Shown here: in pieces, positions 43,108-50,885 of the stretch
How the letters are laid out: every line of letters begins with the position of its first letter
Position numbering within the stretch: position 1 is the first letter of the stretch
Assembly: GCA_963666895.2 (NCBI GenBank)
Contig: CAXXNS010000013.1
Span: 1 to 64,000, forward strand
From: G963666895 sp963666895
GTDB taxonomy: Bacteria > Desulfobacterota > Desulfovibrionia > Desulfovibrionales > Desulfovibrionaceae
DNA: 64,000 nucleotides
Direction of reading: 5' to 3'
Position numbers and translations under genes: made by a program
Notes under the pieces: model-generated
The model's database searches: none
Told to the model about the DNA's origin: nothing
The model's input: only the letters and a program-made list of their open reading frames with translations

Positions 43108-43925
43108 TGGGCGCCTCCCTGGTCCGCGGCCTGGCCGGGCAGGACCACCAGCCCGGCCGGGCGCAGCCGCTGGGCCATGTCCAGGGCCGCGCTCAGGCTT
43201 TGGGCGGCGTCCTCGTCCAGGGGAACCCACTGGCCCGAGGAGCGGTCCAGGCGGAAGGCGCGCTGGCCGTCGCGGGCCAGGAAGTACTGGGCCAGCCGCC
43301 CCAGGCGCAGGGCGCGTCCCTGGATTTCCGTGCCCCCGGCCTGGACCACGGTCTCGGTCACCGTGGTCTCCGAGCCGTACTGGGCCTCGATGAACAAGGC
43401 CTCCAGCAGGCGGCGCAGCTTTTCGCCCAGGGGGGCTTCGTAGTCGTTGAGCACGGCCTGCACCGAGGCCAGCCGGTCGGTCCGCTCCTGGGCCAGGAAA
43501 GGCAGGTCGTCGGCCACCATGCCGCGCAGCTCGTCCAGGGAGTCGTCCAGAAGGGGCTCCAGCAGGAGCCGGATGCGCTCGGCCTCCTTCTTGCGCGCCT
43601 CCAGCAGGGCCAGGGATTTTTCGTGCTCGGCCATGTAGGCCTCGTACTTGACCAACTGGTGGTCCAGCCACAGGTCGTAGCGCTCCAGCTCTCCCTGCTC
43701 GTCCAGGAGTTGCTGGCGTTCGGCCGACCACTCGTCGGCCCGGGCCTGGGTCGATGCCTCCTCCTGGATGGCCCCGGCCACGTCGCTGACCACGGCTTCC
43801 GGGGATTGGGCAAGGGCGGGCGCGGCGCAGGCGAGCAGCAGGGCCAGGGGCAGGACGCGATAGAACAGATGCCGGGGCGCGGGAGCGGCGCGGCCCCCAT
43901 TCCGGTGCGGCGCGGGAGCAGTCAT
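43104..43925 (-). CDS. DUF3450-family periplasmic protein of the TonB2-type operon
   Basis: 273 aa: signal peptide (VLPLALLLACAAPALAQ), coiled-coil region (about 55-115, with DEWSAERQQLLDEQGELERYD and EKSLALLEARKKEAERIR) and a beta-rich C-terminus (GTEIQGRALRLGRLAQYFLARDGQRAFRLDRSSGQWVPL). DUF3450 proteins head ttpC-exbB-exbD-tonB operons. GGAGGTGTACG precedes ATG 43925. First gene of the six-gene operon, divergent from hydAB. Confidence 0.86.
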   Translation of the reverse strand: MTAPAPHRNGGRAAPAPRHLFYRVLPLALLLACAAPALAQSPEAVVSDVAGAIQEEASTQARADEWSAERQQLLDEQGELERYDLWLDHQLVKYEAYMAEHEKSLALLEARKKEAERIRLLLEPLLDDSLDELRGMVADDLPFLAQERTDRLASVQAVLNDYEAPLGEKLRRLLEALFIEAQYGSETTVTETVVQAGGTEIQGRALRLGRLAQYFLARDGQRAFRLDRSSGQWVPLDEDAAQSLSAALDMAQRLRPAGLVVLPGQAADQGGAQ

Positions 43926-43983
43926 CCGTACACCTCCAAAAACTAAGCGGACATCCCGTAGCGGGAGACTTTTTCATAAATAG

Positions 43984-43999
43984 TGGCACAGAGCAAGCA
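43984..43999 (+). promoter_or_regulatory. Sigma-54-like element upstream of hydA
   Basis: TGGCACAGAGCAAGCA has a perfect -24 half and GG-N10-GC spacing; the -12 half reads AAGCA in place of TTGCA. It would give a leader of about 240 nt. Confidence 0.25.
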
Positions 44000-44126
44000 T
44001 TGTACGGCACGCAGCGGCGCAGGCCCGGCATGGCCGACGAGCAGACGTTCTTCGGCATAAAGGCCGCCCGGACCGCCAGAAAGCCCTGTACCAGGCGTAT
44101 AAAACTTACGGAACTCCCTTTTTTCC

Positions 44127-44156
44127 TTGACAAGGCACTTGTAAAAAAAATATATC
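44127..44156 (+). promoter_or_regulatory. Candidate sigma-70 promoter of hydAB
   Basis: TTGACA (44127-44132), 18 bp spacer rich in A, TATATC (44151-44156). The start site would be about 85 nt before hydA. Confidence 0.55.
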
Positions 44157-44247
44157 CAGTTCGTGCTACGATTGGGATTTTATTAATACGGGGAGGTGTT
44201 GTTGTTTAGCTGCCGCCCTAACCGGGCAAGGCAAGGAGGAGTGAACT

Positions 44248-45501
44248 ATGGTTGAAATGGAAAAAGTCATGATGAAGGGGAACGCACCCAAGGATGCTGA
44301 TCCCAACTCGTTTTCCTTCGTCCAGATCGATCCGGCCCTGTGTCAGGCGTGCGGCACCTGTGCCGAGGTCTGCCCCACCGGGGCCGCGCAGCCCATCAAT
44401 GCTGAGGGCATCCACGGCATCGTGGACCCGGCTGCCTGCATTAACTGCGCGCAGTGCCTGAAGAACTGCCCCTTCGGGGCCATCTACGAGACCGTGTCCT
44501 ACGTGGACGACGTGCTCGCGGCCATCAAGGATCCGGACACCGTGGTCGTGTCCATGCCTGCTCCGGCCGTTCGCTACGGTTTGGGCGAGCCCTTTGGGGC
44601 GCCTCCGGGCACCTACGTGGGCGGCAAAATGCACGCCGCGCTGCGCAAGCTGGGCTTTGACCTGATCTGGGACAACGAGTGGACCGCCGACGTGACGATC
44701 ATGGAAGAGGGCACTGAGCTCATCGGCCGTGTCGCGCATCCGGATCCGCATCATCCGCTGCCCCAGTTCACGTCCTGCTGCCCGGGCTGGATCAAGTTCG
44801 TGGAGACCTTCTATCCCGATCTGCTGCCGCACATCTCTACGTGCAAATCGCCGATCGGTATGTTGGGCCCGTTGTGCAAGACCTACGGTGCCGAGCAGGC
44901 CAAGGTGAACCCGTCCAAGATGTACACGGTTTCGATCATGCCCTGTGTGGCCAAGAAGTACGAGGGCCTGCGCCCCGAGTTCGCGGCCAGCGGTTACCGT
45001 GACATCGACGCCACCATCACCACCCGCGAGCTGGCCTACATGATCAAGAAGGCCGGCATCAACCTGCTGGACCTCAAGGATGAGGAGCCCGATCCGGTTC
45101 TGGGTATGTCCACCGGTGCGGCCACCATCTTCGGCGCCAGCGGCGGCGTGATGGAAGCTGCTCTGCGTCTGGCCTACGAGGTCCTGTCCGGCGAGAAGCT
45201 GAAGGATCCGGAAATCAAGGCCGTTCGCGCCAGCTCCGGCATCGTCACCGCTTCCGTGGACGTGCCGAACTTCGGCGCGGTCAACGTGGCTGTGGCCAGT
45301 GGTCTGGACAATGCCGCCAAGCTCTGCGACGAGGTCCGTGCGGGCAAATCCCCGCATCACTTCATCGAGATCATGGCCTGTCCGGGTGGTTGCTGCAACG
45401 GCGGCGGCCAGCCCCTGGATCCCAGCATCCGCATGACGGAGAAGAAGCAGTCCCGTCTGATGGCGGAGATCAAGCAGCGCTTCGGCCGCAAGAACGGTTA
45501 A
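44248..45501 (+). CDS. hydA: Periplasmic [FeFe]-hydrogenase large subunit
   Basis: A 417-aa catalytic subunit. Two ferredoxin-type [4Fe-4S] clusters: C32, C35, C38, C42 and C64, C67, C70, C74. The H-cluster motifs are all present: L1 FTSCCPGWIKF, L2 MPCVAKKYE, L3 MACPGGCCNGGGQP. The extra Cys in the second half of L3 is worth noting. It has no signal peptide; it is exported with Tat-bearing HydB, as in other Desulfovibrio. AAGGAGGAGTGAACT precedes the start. Codons are enriched in GGT, CGT, GCT and GTT relative to neighbours, as expected of a highly expressed gene. It oxidises or makes H2 with cytochrome c3-type partners. Confidence 0.97.
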   Translation: MVEMEKVMMKGNAPKDADPNSFSFVQIDPALCQACGTCAEVCPTGAAQPINAEGIHGIVDPAACINCAQCLKNCPFGAIYETVSYVDDVLAAIKDPDTVVVSMPAPAVRYGLGEPFGAPPGTYVGGKMHAALRKLGFDLIWDNEWTADVTIMEEGTELIGRVAHPDPHHPLPQFTSCCPGWIKFVETFYPDLLPHISTCKSPIGMLGPLCKTYGAEQAKVNPSKMYTVSIMPCVAKKYEGLRPEFAASGYRDIDATITTRELAYMIKKAGINLLDLKDEEPDPVLGMSTGAATIFGASGGVMEAALRLAYEVLSGEKLKDPEIKAVRASSGIVTASVDVPNFGAVNVAVASGLDNAAKLCDEVRAGKSPHHFIEIMACPGGCCNGGGQPLDPSIRMTEKKQSRLMAEIKQRFGRKNG

Positions 45502-45513
45502 AGGAGGACCACT

Positions 45514-45855
45514 ATGAGCAAGATTGAAATGACCCGCAGAGGGTTTATGAAAACCGCCGGCGTGGCCACCGCCGTGACCCTGGTCAACGCCAGTGTGTTC
45601 CTCAACGATGCCGAGGCGGCCGCCGTGGACTTCGTGGGCAAGCGCCAGGCTTCCATCTACGAGACCGACGCCAAGGTCTACAAGATCAGGAAGTCCCAGG
45701 ACAACCCCATGATCACCAAGCTGTACGCCGAGGACGGCTTCCTCCCCGAGGGACCGTGCGCGCACAGGTCCCACCAGCTGCTGCATACCTACTACTACGA
45801 CCGCAGCGCCAACATCGAGGCCCTCAAGGCCAAAGGTGTCAAGCTGAAGGTCTAG
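45514..45855 (+). CDS. hydB: Periplasmic [FeFe]-hydrogenase small subunit
   Basis: 113 aa, the small subunit that wraps around HydA and carries the export signal for both. The Tat motif is TRRGFMKTAG with Arg8-Arg9, followed by a hydrophobic run to about 35. The mature part has the family sequence GKRQASIYETDAKVYKIRKSQDNP and CAHRSHQLLHTYYYDRS. It starts 12 bp after hydA behind AAGGAGGACCACT. Confidence 0.96.
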   Translation: MSKIEMTRRGFMKTAGVATAVTLVNASVFLNDAEAAAVDFVGKRQASIYETDAKVYKIRKSQDNPMITKLYAEDGFLPEGPCAHRSHQLLHTYYYDRSANIEALKAKGVKLKV

Positions 45856-45876
45856 CTCGACGCTGACAACACCTCC

Positions 45877-45921
45877 AGTGCAACCTGCGGCAAGGGTTGG
45901 TCTGAACCACAGGGTTGCACT
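45877..45921 (+). terminator. Hairpin downstream of hydAB
   Basis: AGTGCAACC and GGTTGCACT (9-bp perfect stem) enclose a loop that contains an inner GGTT/AACC hairpin. There is no proper T-tract, so termination is uncertain; it could protect the hydAB mRNA 3' end. Confidence 0.4.
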
Positions 45922-45946
45922 TCTCGACTTCCTCCATGTTGCGGAC

Positions 45947-46447
45947 TCAGCGCCGCAGATTCTCGATGGACGACCTCAGGTCTTCCTCGAATTCCTCACG
46001 TTGGTAGGTGATGCTCGGGGGCAGCTCCTCGGGATTCACTTCCTGCATGTATATCTGGAACATCTCCAGGAGTTCCAGGGCCCGTTCCCTGTCGGCCGGG
46101 TCGCCCTTGTCATGGTAGCGGGCGGCCAGGGCCTTGCCGAGGTTGAAGTAGGCCAGGGGATAGTCGTTGATGGCGATGGCCGCCTCGTAGTGGGCCACGG
46201 CCTCCTCGGGCCGGTTCAGGCGCATGCAGGCCACGCCCATGTCGTTGTGCGCCTCCGCGCCCTCCGGGCTGTTCTCGCAGCACTCGATGACCTTGGCGTA
46301 CTGGCCCAGGGCGGCCTCGTACTTGCCCATGTTCAGGAAACGCTCCCCCTGGAAGACCAGTTGCCCGGGCAGTTCCTGGGCAGGTGCAAGACAGGGGACG
46401 AGAAGGGCGCACAGCAGGGGCAGGATCAGGGCCGGGCGAAGGGACAT
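45947..46447 (-). CDS. Small exported TPR protein
   Basis: 166 aa with a signal peptide (ALILPLLCALLVPCLAPAQ) and two to three TPR units (GERFLNMGKYEAALGQYAKVIECC; AHNDMGVACMRLNRPEEAVAHYEAAIA; AYFNLGKALAARYHDKG). CCAGGAGATCCC precedes ATG 46447. It lies between hydAB and the TM1266/receptor pair on the opposite strand. It could assist hydrogenase or receptor assembly, but nothing in the sequence shows which. Confidence 0.7.
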   Translation of the reverse strand: MSLRPALILPLLCALLVPCLAPAQELPGQLVFQGERFLNMGKYEAALGQYAKVIECCENSPEGAEAHNDMGVACMRLNRPEEAVAHYEAAIAINDYPLAYFNLGKALAARYHDKGDPADRERALELLEMFQIYMQEVNPEELPPSITYQREEFEEDLRSSIENLRR

Positions 46448-46658
46448 GGGATCTCCTGGGTCCGCCGGAGCGGCGGGATTTGCGTGTTATTAAAATTCTT
46501 AATGATATGTCTCAATGTATACTTGAGTTTTACGATCAGATTAATATTTTACCTTGTCAAGCAAAACAGATGTTTTACTATGATATGGAATACTTGACAG
46601 AATGAAGTCCGGGGCGTAGTTTTTTGGTGTTATGAATTATTAAAAGATAACACAAAAG

Positions 46659-46967
46659 ATGATCCACGCAGAGATGAAAAACATTTCAGGCGAACCCCTG
46701 AATTCCCGGGTGGGTAGAACGGGTTCGCAGCGCCGCCTGGCCGTCGTCGGCATGGTTGTCGAGGACCGGCGGGAGTCCGGCGCGCAGGTTCGCAAGATAC
46801 TGGACGCGTACAGCCACCTCATACTGCTTCGCAACGGAGTCCCGTGCGGAAAGGATGACGTGGGCGTCGTGTCCGTGATCGTGTATGCCGATGCCGGCGA
46901 GCTGGGATCCCTGACCGGTAAGCTGGCCCAGATCCAGGACGTTCGCGTTCGTTCCGTGACGCTCTGA
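46659..46967 (+). CDS. TM1266-type iron-only hydrogenase system regulator
   Basis: 102 aa. From about residue 26 it matches the TM1266 (iron-only hydrogenase system regulator) family, an ACT/NikR-C-like ligand-binding fold without its own DNA-binding domain: RRLAVVGMVVEDRRESGAQVRKIL, VGVVSVIVYADAGELGSLTGKLAQ. The first 25 residues are extra and ATG 46674 is a possible start. It lies 28 bp before the TonB-dependent receptor gene in the same direction, so the two are probably co-transcribed. Members often neighbour hydE/F/G or hydrogenase genes; here hydAB is 0.8 kb away. Confidence 0.75.
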   Translation: MIHAEMKNISGEPLNSRVGRTGSQRRLAVVGMVVEDRRESGAQVRKILDAYSHLILLRNGVPCGKDDVGVVSVIVYADAGELGSLTGKLAQIQDVRVRSVTL

Positions 46968-46995
46968 ACAAGGGGAACAAAAAGAGGTTCCTGTA

Positions 46996-49038
46996 ATGAG
47001 CGCTCATTGGAAAAGAATGTTGTGCCGCTGCCTGGCCGCCGCGTTTTGTGCGGCGGTCCTGCCCCTTGGGGCGTCCCTGCCCGCCGCGGCCGAAGAAGAC
47101 GAGACCGACGACGTCCGGCTGGAACAGATGACCGTCACCGCCCGGGGCGTGGCCAAGCCCGTGTCCCTGACCCCGGGCTCCGTGGGCATCATCCAGGCCG
47201 AGGAGCTGGCCGAGACCACGCCCCTGGGCCTGGCCAACGCGGCCGCCCGCCTGGCCGGGGTGTCCATTTCCGAGGACTCTCCCTGGGGAGCCGACATCTC
47301 CATCCGCGGCCTGGGCCGGGATTCGGTGGTCTTCCTCATCGACGGCTGCCGGGTGAACATGACCACGGACCTCAACGGCCGCTTCGGCCTGGTCAATCCC
47401 CAGGACGTGGAGCGCATCGAGATCCTCAAGGGCCCGGTGAGCACCCTGTACGGGTCCGGGTCCGTGGGCGGCGTGGTCAACGTCATCACCAAGAAGGGGA
47501 AGTTCACCGAGGAGCCCGAGTGGCACGGCGAGGCCATGGCCACTTACTCCACCAATCCCCAGGGTGGAGAGATGTACGGCAACCTGACCTACAACTCGGA
47601 CAGCTTCTGGGTCTGGGCTTCCGGCAGCTGGCGGGAGGCCCACGACTACTATTCCGGCGGCGGGAACCGGGTGACCAACAGTTCGTTCTCGGATTTTCAG
47701 GGCAAGATCGCCGCGGGCCTGGCCTGGAGCGACACGCATGAAACCACCATGCAGTACCAGCACGCCGAGAGCAGCGACATCGGCATCCCGGGCAAGGGCA
47801 TGACCACCATGCGCGACGAGGTGGAGCTGACCCTGGAGGACAACGACCGGCAGTTCTTCCAGGTGGAGCACGCCTGGAAGCCGGACGGCGAGGTGTTCAA
47901 GGAGTCCAAGCTCCAGCTTTCCTACCAGAAGATCGAGCGCAACCCGCGCATTGACAAGTTCAATAACGCCATCAACTATCTCAAGCCCGAGGCCATCTAC
48001 GAGACCCAGGCCCTGAACTGGAGCAACGTGCTCGAGCTGGGGGACCATTCCCTGGTGGCCGGGGTGGACGCCTGGAACTGGCACTACATGCATTCCACCC
48101 GGGTGCGGGTGACCAATGCGGGAGCTGTGGTCACGGACACGCCAACGCCCAACACGAACCAGACCTCGGTGGGCCTGTTCGCGGAGGACGACTGGGCCCT
48201 GGCCGACGCCTGGATCCTGAACCTGGGCCTGCGCACGGACGGCGTGTTCGTGGACAACGAGGAGACCCCGACCGTCAAGTCCAGCAGCCACGACAGCCTG
48301 GACTGGGGTGCGCACCTGGGCCTGACCTGGGTCATGAGCCCCACCTGGAGCATGACCGGACTGGTGGCGGCCAGCTACCGCTCGCCCAGCATCCTGGAGC
48401 GGTTCAAGAACATCAACCTGGGCGGCGGAATGTCCGAGGTGGGCAACCCGGACCTCAACGCCGAACGGTCCATGTTCTACGAGTACGGCCTGCACCTGGC
48501 CGCCAGCGAGGTGCTGTTCGATGCGGCCGTGTTCCTGAACACGGTTGAGGACTTCATCCAGACCGAACTGGCCACCCCCACCCAGTTCCGCATGAGCAAC
48601 GTGGGCCGGGCCATGATCTGGGGCGTGGAGGCCTCGGCGGAGTGGGACTTCACGCCGGGATGGAGCGTGTACGGCAACATCACCTACACCGAGGGCACGG
48701 ACGACAAGACCGGCGAGCATCTGCGTTTCGTGGCCCCGCTCAACGGCCTGCTGGGCCTGCGCCAGAACCTGGAATGCGGGCTGTGGTGGGCTGCGGAGGT
48801 CGAGTGGGCCGCGGAGCAGCACAACGTGCCCGAGGACGTGGAGCGGTCCGACTCCTGGGCTACGCTCGACCTGCGCGCGGGCTATGATTTCGAACTCAAC
48901 AAACTGAACAACCAGGTGGTCCTGGCCCTGAACAACGTGTTCGACGCCGAGTACCATAACTTCCTGGCCACATCACGAGGAGTTGAACTGCGGGAACCGG
49001 GCATCGGCCTGGACCTGAGCTGGAAGGTCATGTTCTGA
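46996..49038 (+). CDS. TonB-dependent outer-membrane receptor
   Basis: 680 aa: signal peptide (to about 32), a TonB-box-like stretch (EQMTVTARG), plug domain at about 50-165 (SIRGLGRDSVVFLIDGCRVN, ILKGPVSTLYGSGSVGGVVNVITKK) and a 22-strand barrel ending in WKVMF with a terminal Phe. The closing ELREPGIGLDLSWKV and NNVFDAEYHNF are typical of siderophore/haem/cobalamin receptors. The ligand is not evident; iron is inferred from the hydrogenase-regulator partner and the nearby Ton operon. A 13-bp inverted repeat follows at 49127. Confidence 0.9.
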   Translation: MSAHWKRMLCRCLAAAFCAAVLPLGASLPAAAEEDETDDVRLEQMTVTARGVAKPVSLTPGSVGIIQAEELAETTPLGLANAAARLAGVSISEDSPWGADISIRGLGRDSVVFLIDGCRVNMTTDLNGRFGLVNPQDVERIEILKGPVSTLYGSGSVGGVVNVITKKGKFTEEPEWHGEAMATYSTNPQGGEMYGNLTYNSDSFWVWASGSWREAHDYYSGGGNRVTNSSFSDFQGKIAAGLAWSDTHETTMQYQHAESSDIGIPGKGMTTMRDEVELTLEDNDRQFFQVEHAWKPDGEVFKESKLQLSYQKIERNPRIDKFNNAINYLKPEAIYETQALNWSNVLELGDHSLVAGVDAWNWHYMHSTRVRVTNAGAVVTDTPTPNTNQTSVGLFAEDDWALADAWILNLGLRTDGVFVDNEETPTVKSSSHDSLDWGAHLGLTWVMSPTWSMTGLVAASYRSPSILERFKNINLGGGMSEVGNPDLNAERSMFYEYGLHLAASEVLFDAAVFLNTVEDFIQTELATPTQFRMSNVGRAMIWGVEASAEWDFTPGWSVYGNITYTEGTDDKTGEHLRFVAPLNGLLGLRQNLECGLWWAAEVEWAAEQHNVPEDVERSDSWATLDLRAGYDFELNKLNNQVVLALNNVFDAEYHNFLATSRGVELREPGIGLDLSWKVMF

Positions 49039-49126
49039 CCTCCGGCCGGGTCCCGGCCTTTCCTCCCACAAGGGACAAGTACAGCGCCACTGCCTTCAGC
49101 ATGAAGTCCGCAACCGCAGGACGACA

Positions 49127-49165
49127 GGTCCGCCCCGAGCATGCCAGCTCTCCTCGGGGCGGACC
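49127..49165. terminator. Bidirectional terminator-like hairpin
   Basis: GGTCCGCCCCGAG and CTCGGGGCGGACC make a perfect 13-bp stem with a 13-nt loop between the convergent receptor gene and the 130-aa gene. The flanks are AT-rich on the right (AATATTTC) but there is no long T-run. Confidence 0.6.
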
Positions 49166-49196
49166 AATATTTCAGGCCGTTGAAAATTCCGTTTTA

Positions 49197-49589
49197 TTAT
49201 CCGAGGTTCTCGAGCTCGGCGTAGAGGTCGTTGCGGTAGCGGGCCAGCTGGTCGCCGGTCCAGTGGCCGTTGCGGGCCAGGTAGTCGGCGCACTTCTCGT
49301 TGAGCAGGAGCAGGTCCCGGCCCTGGAGCGAGAGAGCGCCTTTGTAGGTGTGGTACCGGCCGGACATGAGTGCGTCGTGGGACAGGGAGAACAGGGCGGT
49401 GCGCACGGCGGTGTCCATGTCCAGGTCCTGGTCGCCCAGGATGACCTCCAGGGATTGGGGCTGGCTCCTGAACAACGTCTCGACCCCCTGGAAGAATTCC
49501 AGGCCCAGGTCCAGGCCGATGGTCAGCTTCAGGACCAGGTTGAGCGCCAGCTTGCATTCCTTGTCGGAGCGAAACGTCTTGTCCAGCAT
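49197..49589 (-). CDS. Hypothetical helical cytoplasmic protein
   Basis: 130 aa, no recognised family. Mostly charged amphipathic helices (ECKLALNLVLKLTIGLDLGLEFFQGVETLF; TAVRTALFSLSHDALMSGRYHTYKGALSL). ATG 49589 is taken because GGAGA lies eight bases upstream; the frame opens earlier at 49640 without a site. No operon partner. Confidence 0.55.
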   Translation of the reverse strand: MLDKTFRSDKECKLALNLVLKLTIGLDLGLEFFQGVETLFRSQPQSLEVILGDQDLDMDTAVRTALFSLSHDALMSGRYHTYKGALSLQGRDLLLLNEKCADYLARNGHWTGDQLARYRNDLYAELENLG

Positions 49590-49775
49590 CCCCAAGTCTC
49601 CGGTTGCCCACAGGGCAACGCTTGGCACATTGAATCGCAATGGTGGCTCGCCCGGAAGGTGAAGTCAAGCGGGTTTTGGTTAAGCGATGTCACCATCCGG
49701 ATACGGAGCGGGTTGCAATCCCCCCGGCTTCTGCTAGCCTCCGGCCATCCGGCATACCGGCCTGGGAGAGGATGC

Positions 49776-50885
49776 ATGGCAAAGATCACCGTGGCCTACG
49801 TCATCGGCGGCCTGCCCTTCGGGGGCGTGGAAAACTGGCTCTACGACCTGGCGGTCGCCTTGCGCCATGACACGGACGTTTCGGCCCGCATCCTCAACGT
49901 CTCGGGCACGGGCCTGAAGATGGACGACTTCCGGACGGCCGGGCTGGAGGTGCTCACGGCCGGGAGTTCCACCAGCGACCTCAAGACCTCGCGGCTGTCC
50001 ACCATGCGCCGGGTGCGGAGCATCCTGCGGGAGATCGGGCCGGACATCGTGCACACCCTCCAGTTCTCGGGCGACTACTTCGGCCGCTTGGGCGCGCTTG
50101 GCCTGGGCGTGCCGGTCATCACCCACATCAGGAACATGAAGAGCGAGCGCAAGGCCCGGCGCAGGCTCATCAACAAGCTGCTGTCGTTTTGCACCAACCG
50201 CTACCTGGCCGTGTCCCAGGCCGCGGCCGACACCATCAGGCGAGAGCACAACTGGGCCGGACGGCCGGTGCAGGTGCTCTACAACGGCGTGGACCCGGCC
50301 AAGCTGGACGTGCCCCCCCTGGACTTCCAGGCCGCACACAACCTGTCCGGCCCGGTGATCCTGGGCGTGGGCCGACTGGTGTCCCAGAAAAATTTCGACC
50401 TCTTGCTGCGGGCCCTGCGCCTGCTCCTGGACCGGGGCGTGGACGCCTCGGTCTGCCTGGTCGGGGACGGGGGAGAGCGGGAGTCTTTGGAGGCCCTGGC
50501 CCAAGAGCTGGAACTCGGGGACCGGGCCGTGCTGGCCGGGTACGTGCCCAATGCGCAGGTGCCGGGCTATCTGCGGGCGGCCACGGCGCTGTGCATGCCC
50601 TCGGACTACGAGGGGCTGCCCGTGACCCACGTGGAGGCCCTGTTCTGCGGCCTGCCCGCCGTGGTCTCGCGTTACGTGCCTTCCCTGGAGATTGCGGCCG
50701 ACGCCTGCCTGGTGGCCCGGCGCGACCCGGCCGACCTGGCCGACAAGCTGGAGGAAGTGCTCACCGATCCGGCCCGCCACGCCGCATTGTCCAGGGCCGC
50801 TTTGGAAGCGGCCCCGGAGCTGTCCATGGATCGCTACGTGGACAAGCTCAAGGCCGTTTATCGGGAGATTCTGGACGCCCGCTGA
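49776..50885 (+). CDS. GT4-family glycosyltransferase
   Basis: 369-aa GT-B enzyme. The N-terminal half has GGLPFGGVENWLYDLA and the acceptor side; the C-terminal half has VILGVGRLVSQKNFDLLLRAL and the nucleotide-sugar motif MPSDYEGLPVTHVEALFCGLPAVVS with the E-x7-E pair of GT4. GGGAGAGG precedes ATG 49776. Its 3' end overlaps the convergent membrane transferase gene by 28 bp. It probably adds a sugar to a lipid-linked oligosaccharide on the cytoplasmic face. Confidence 0.88.
   Translation: MAKITVAYVIGGLPFGGVENWLYDLAVALRHDTDVSARILNVSGTGLKMDDFRTAGLEVLTAGSSTSDLKTSRLSTMRRVRSILREIGPDIVHTLQFSGDYFGRLGALGLGVPVITHIRNMKSERKARRRLINKLLSFCTNRYLAVSQAAADTIRREHNWAGRPVQVLYNGVDPAKLDVPPLDFQAAHNLSGPVILGVGRLVSQKNFDLLLRALRLLLDRGVDASVCLVGDGGERESLEALAQELELGDRAVLAGYVPNAQVPGYLRAATALCMPSDYEGLPVTHVEALFCGLPAVVSRYVPSLEIAADACLVARRDPADLADKLEEVLTDPARHAALSRAALEAAPELSMDRYVDKLKAVYREILDAR

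Larger units (their letters stand above)
43926..44247. other. Divergent regulatory region between the Ton operon and hydAB
   Basis: 322 bp with no gene. On the Ton side a TCCCG-TAG-CGGGA hairpin (43954-43966) would lie in the 5' leader. On the hyd side are a sigma-54-like site and a sigma-70-like promoter, listed separately. No Fur-type box is evident by eye. Confidence 0.5.
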
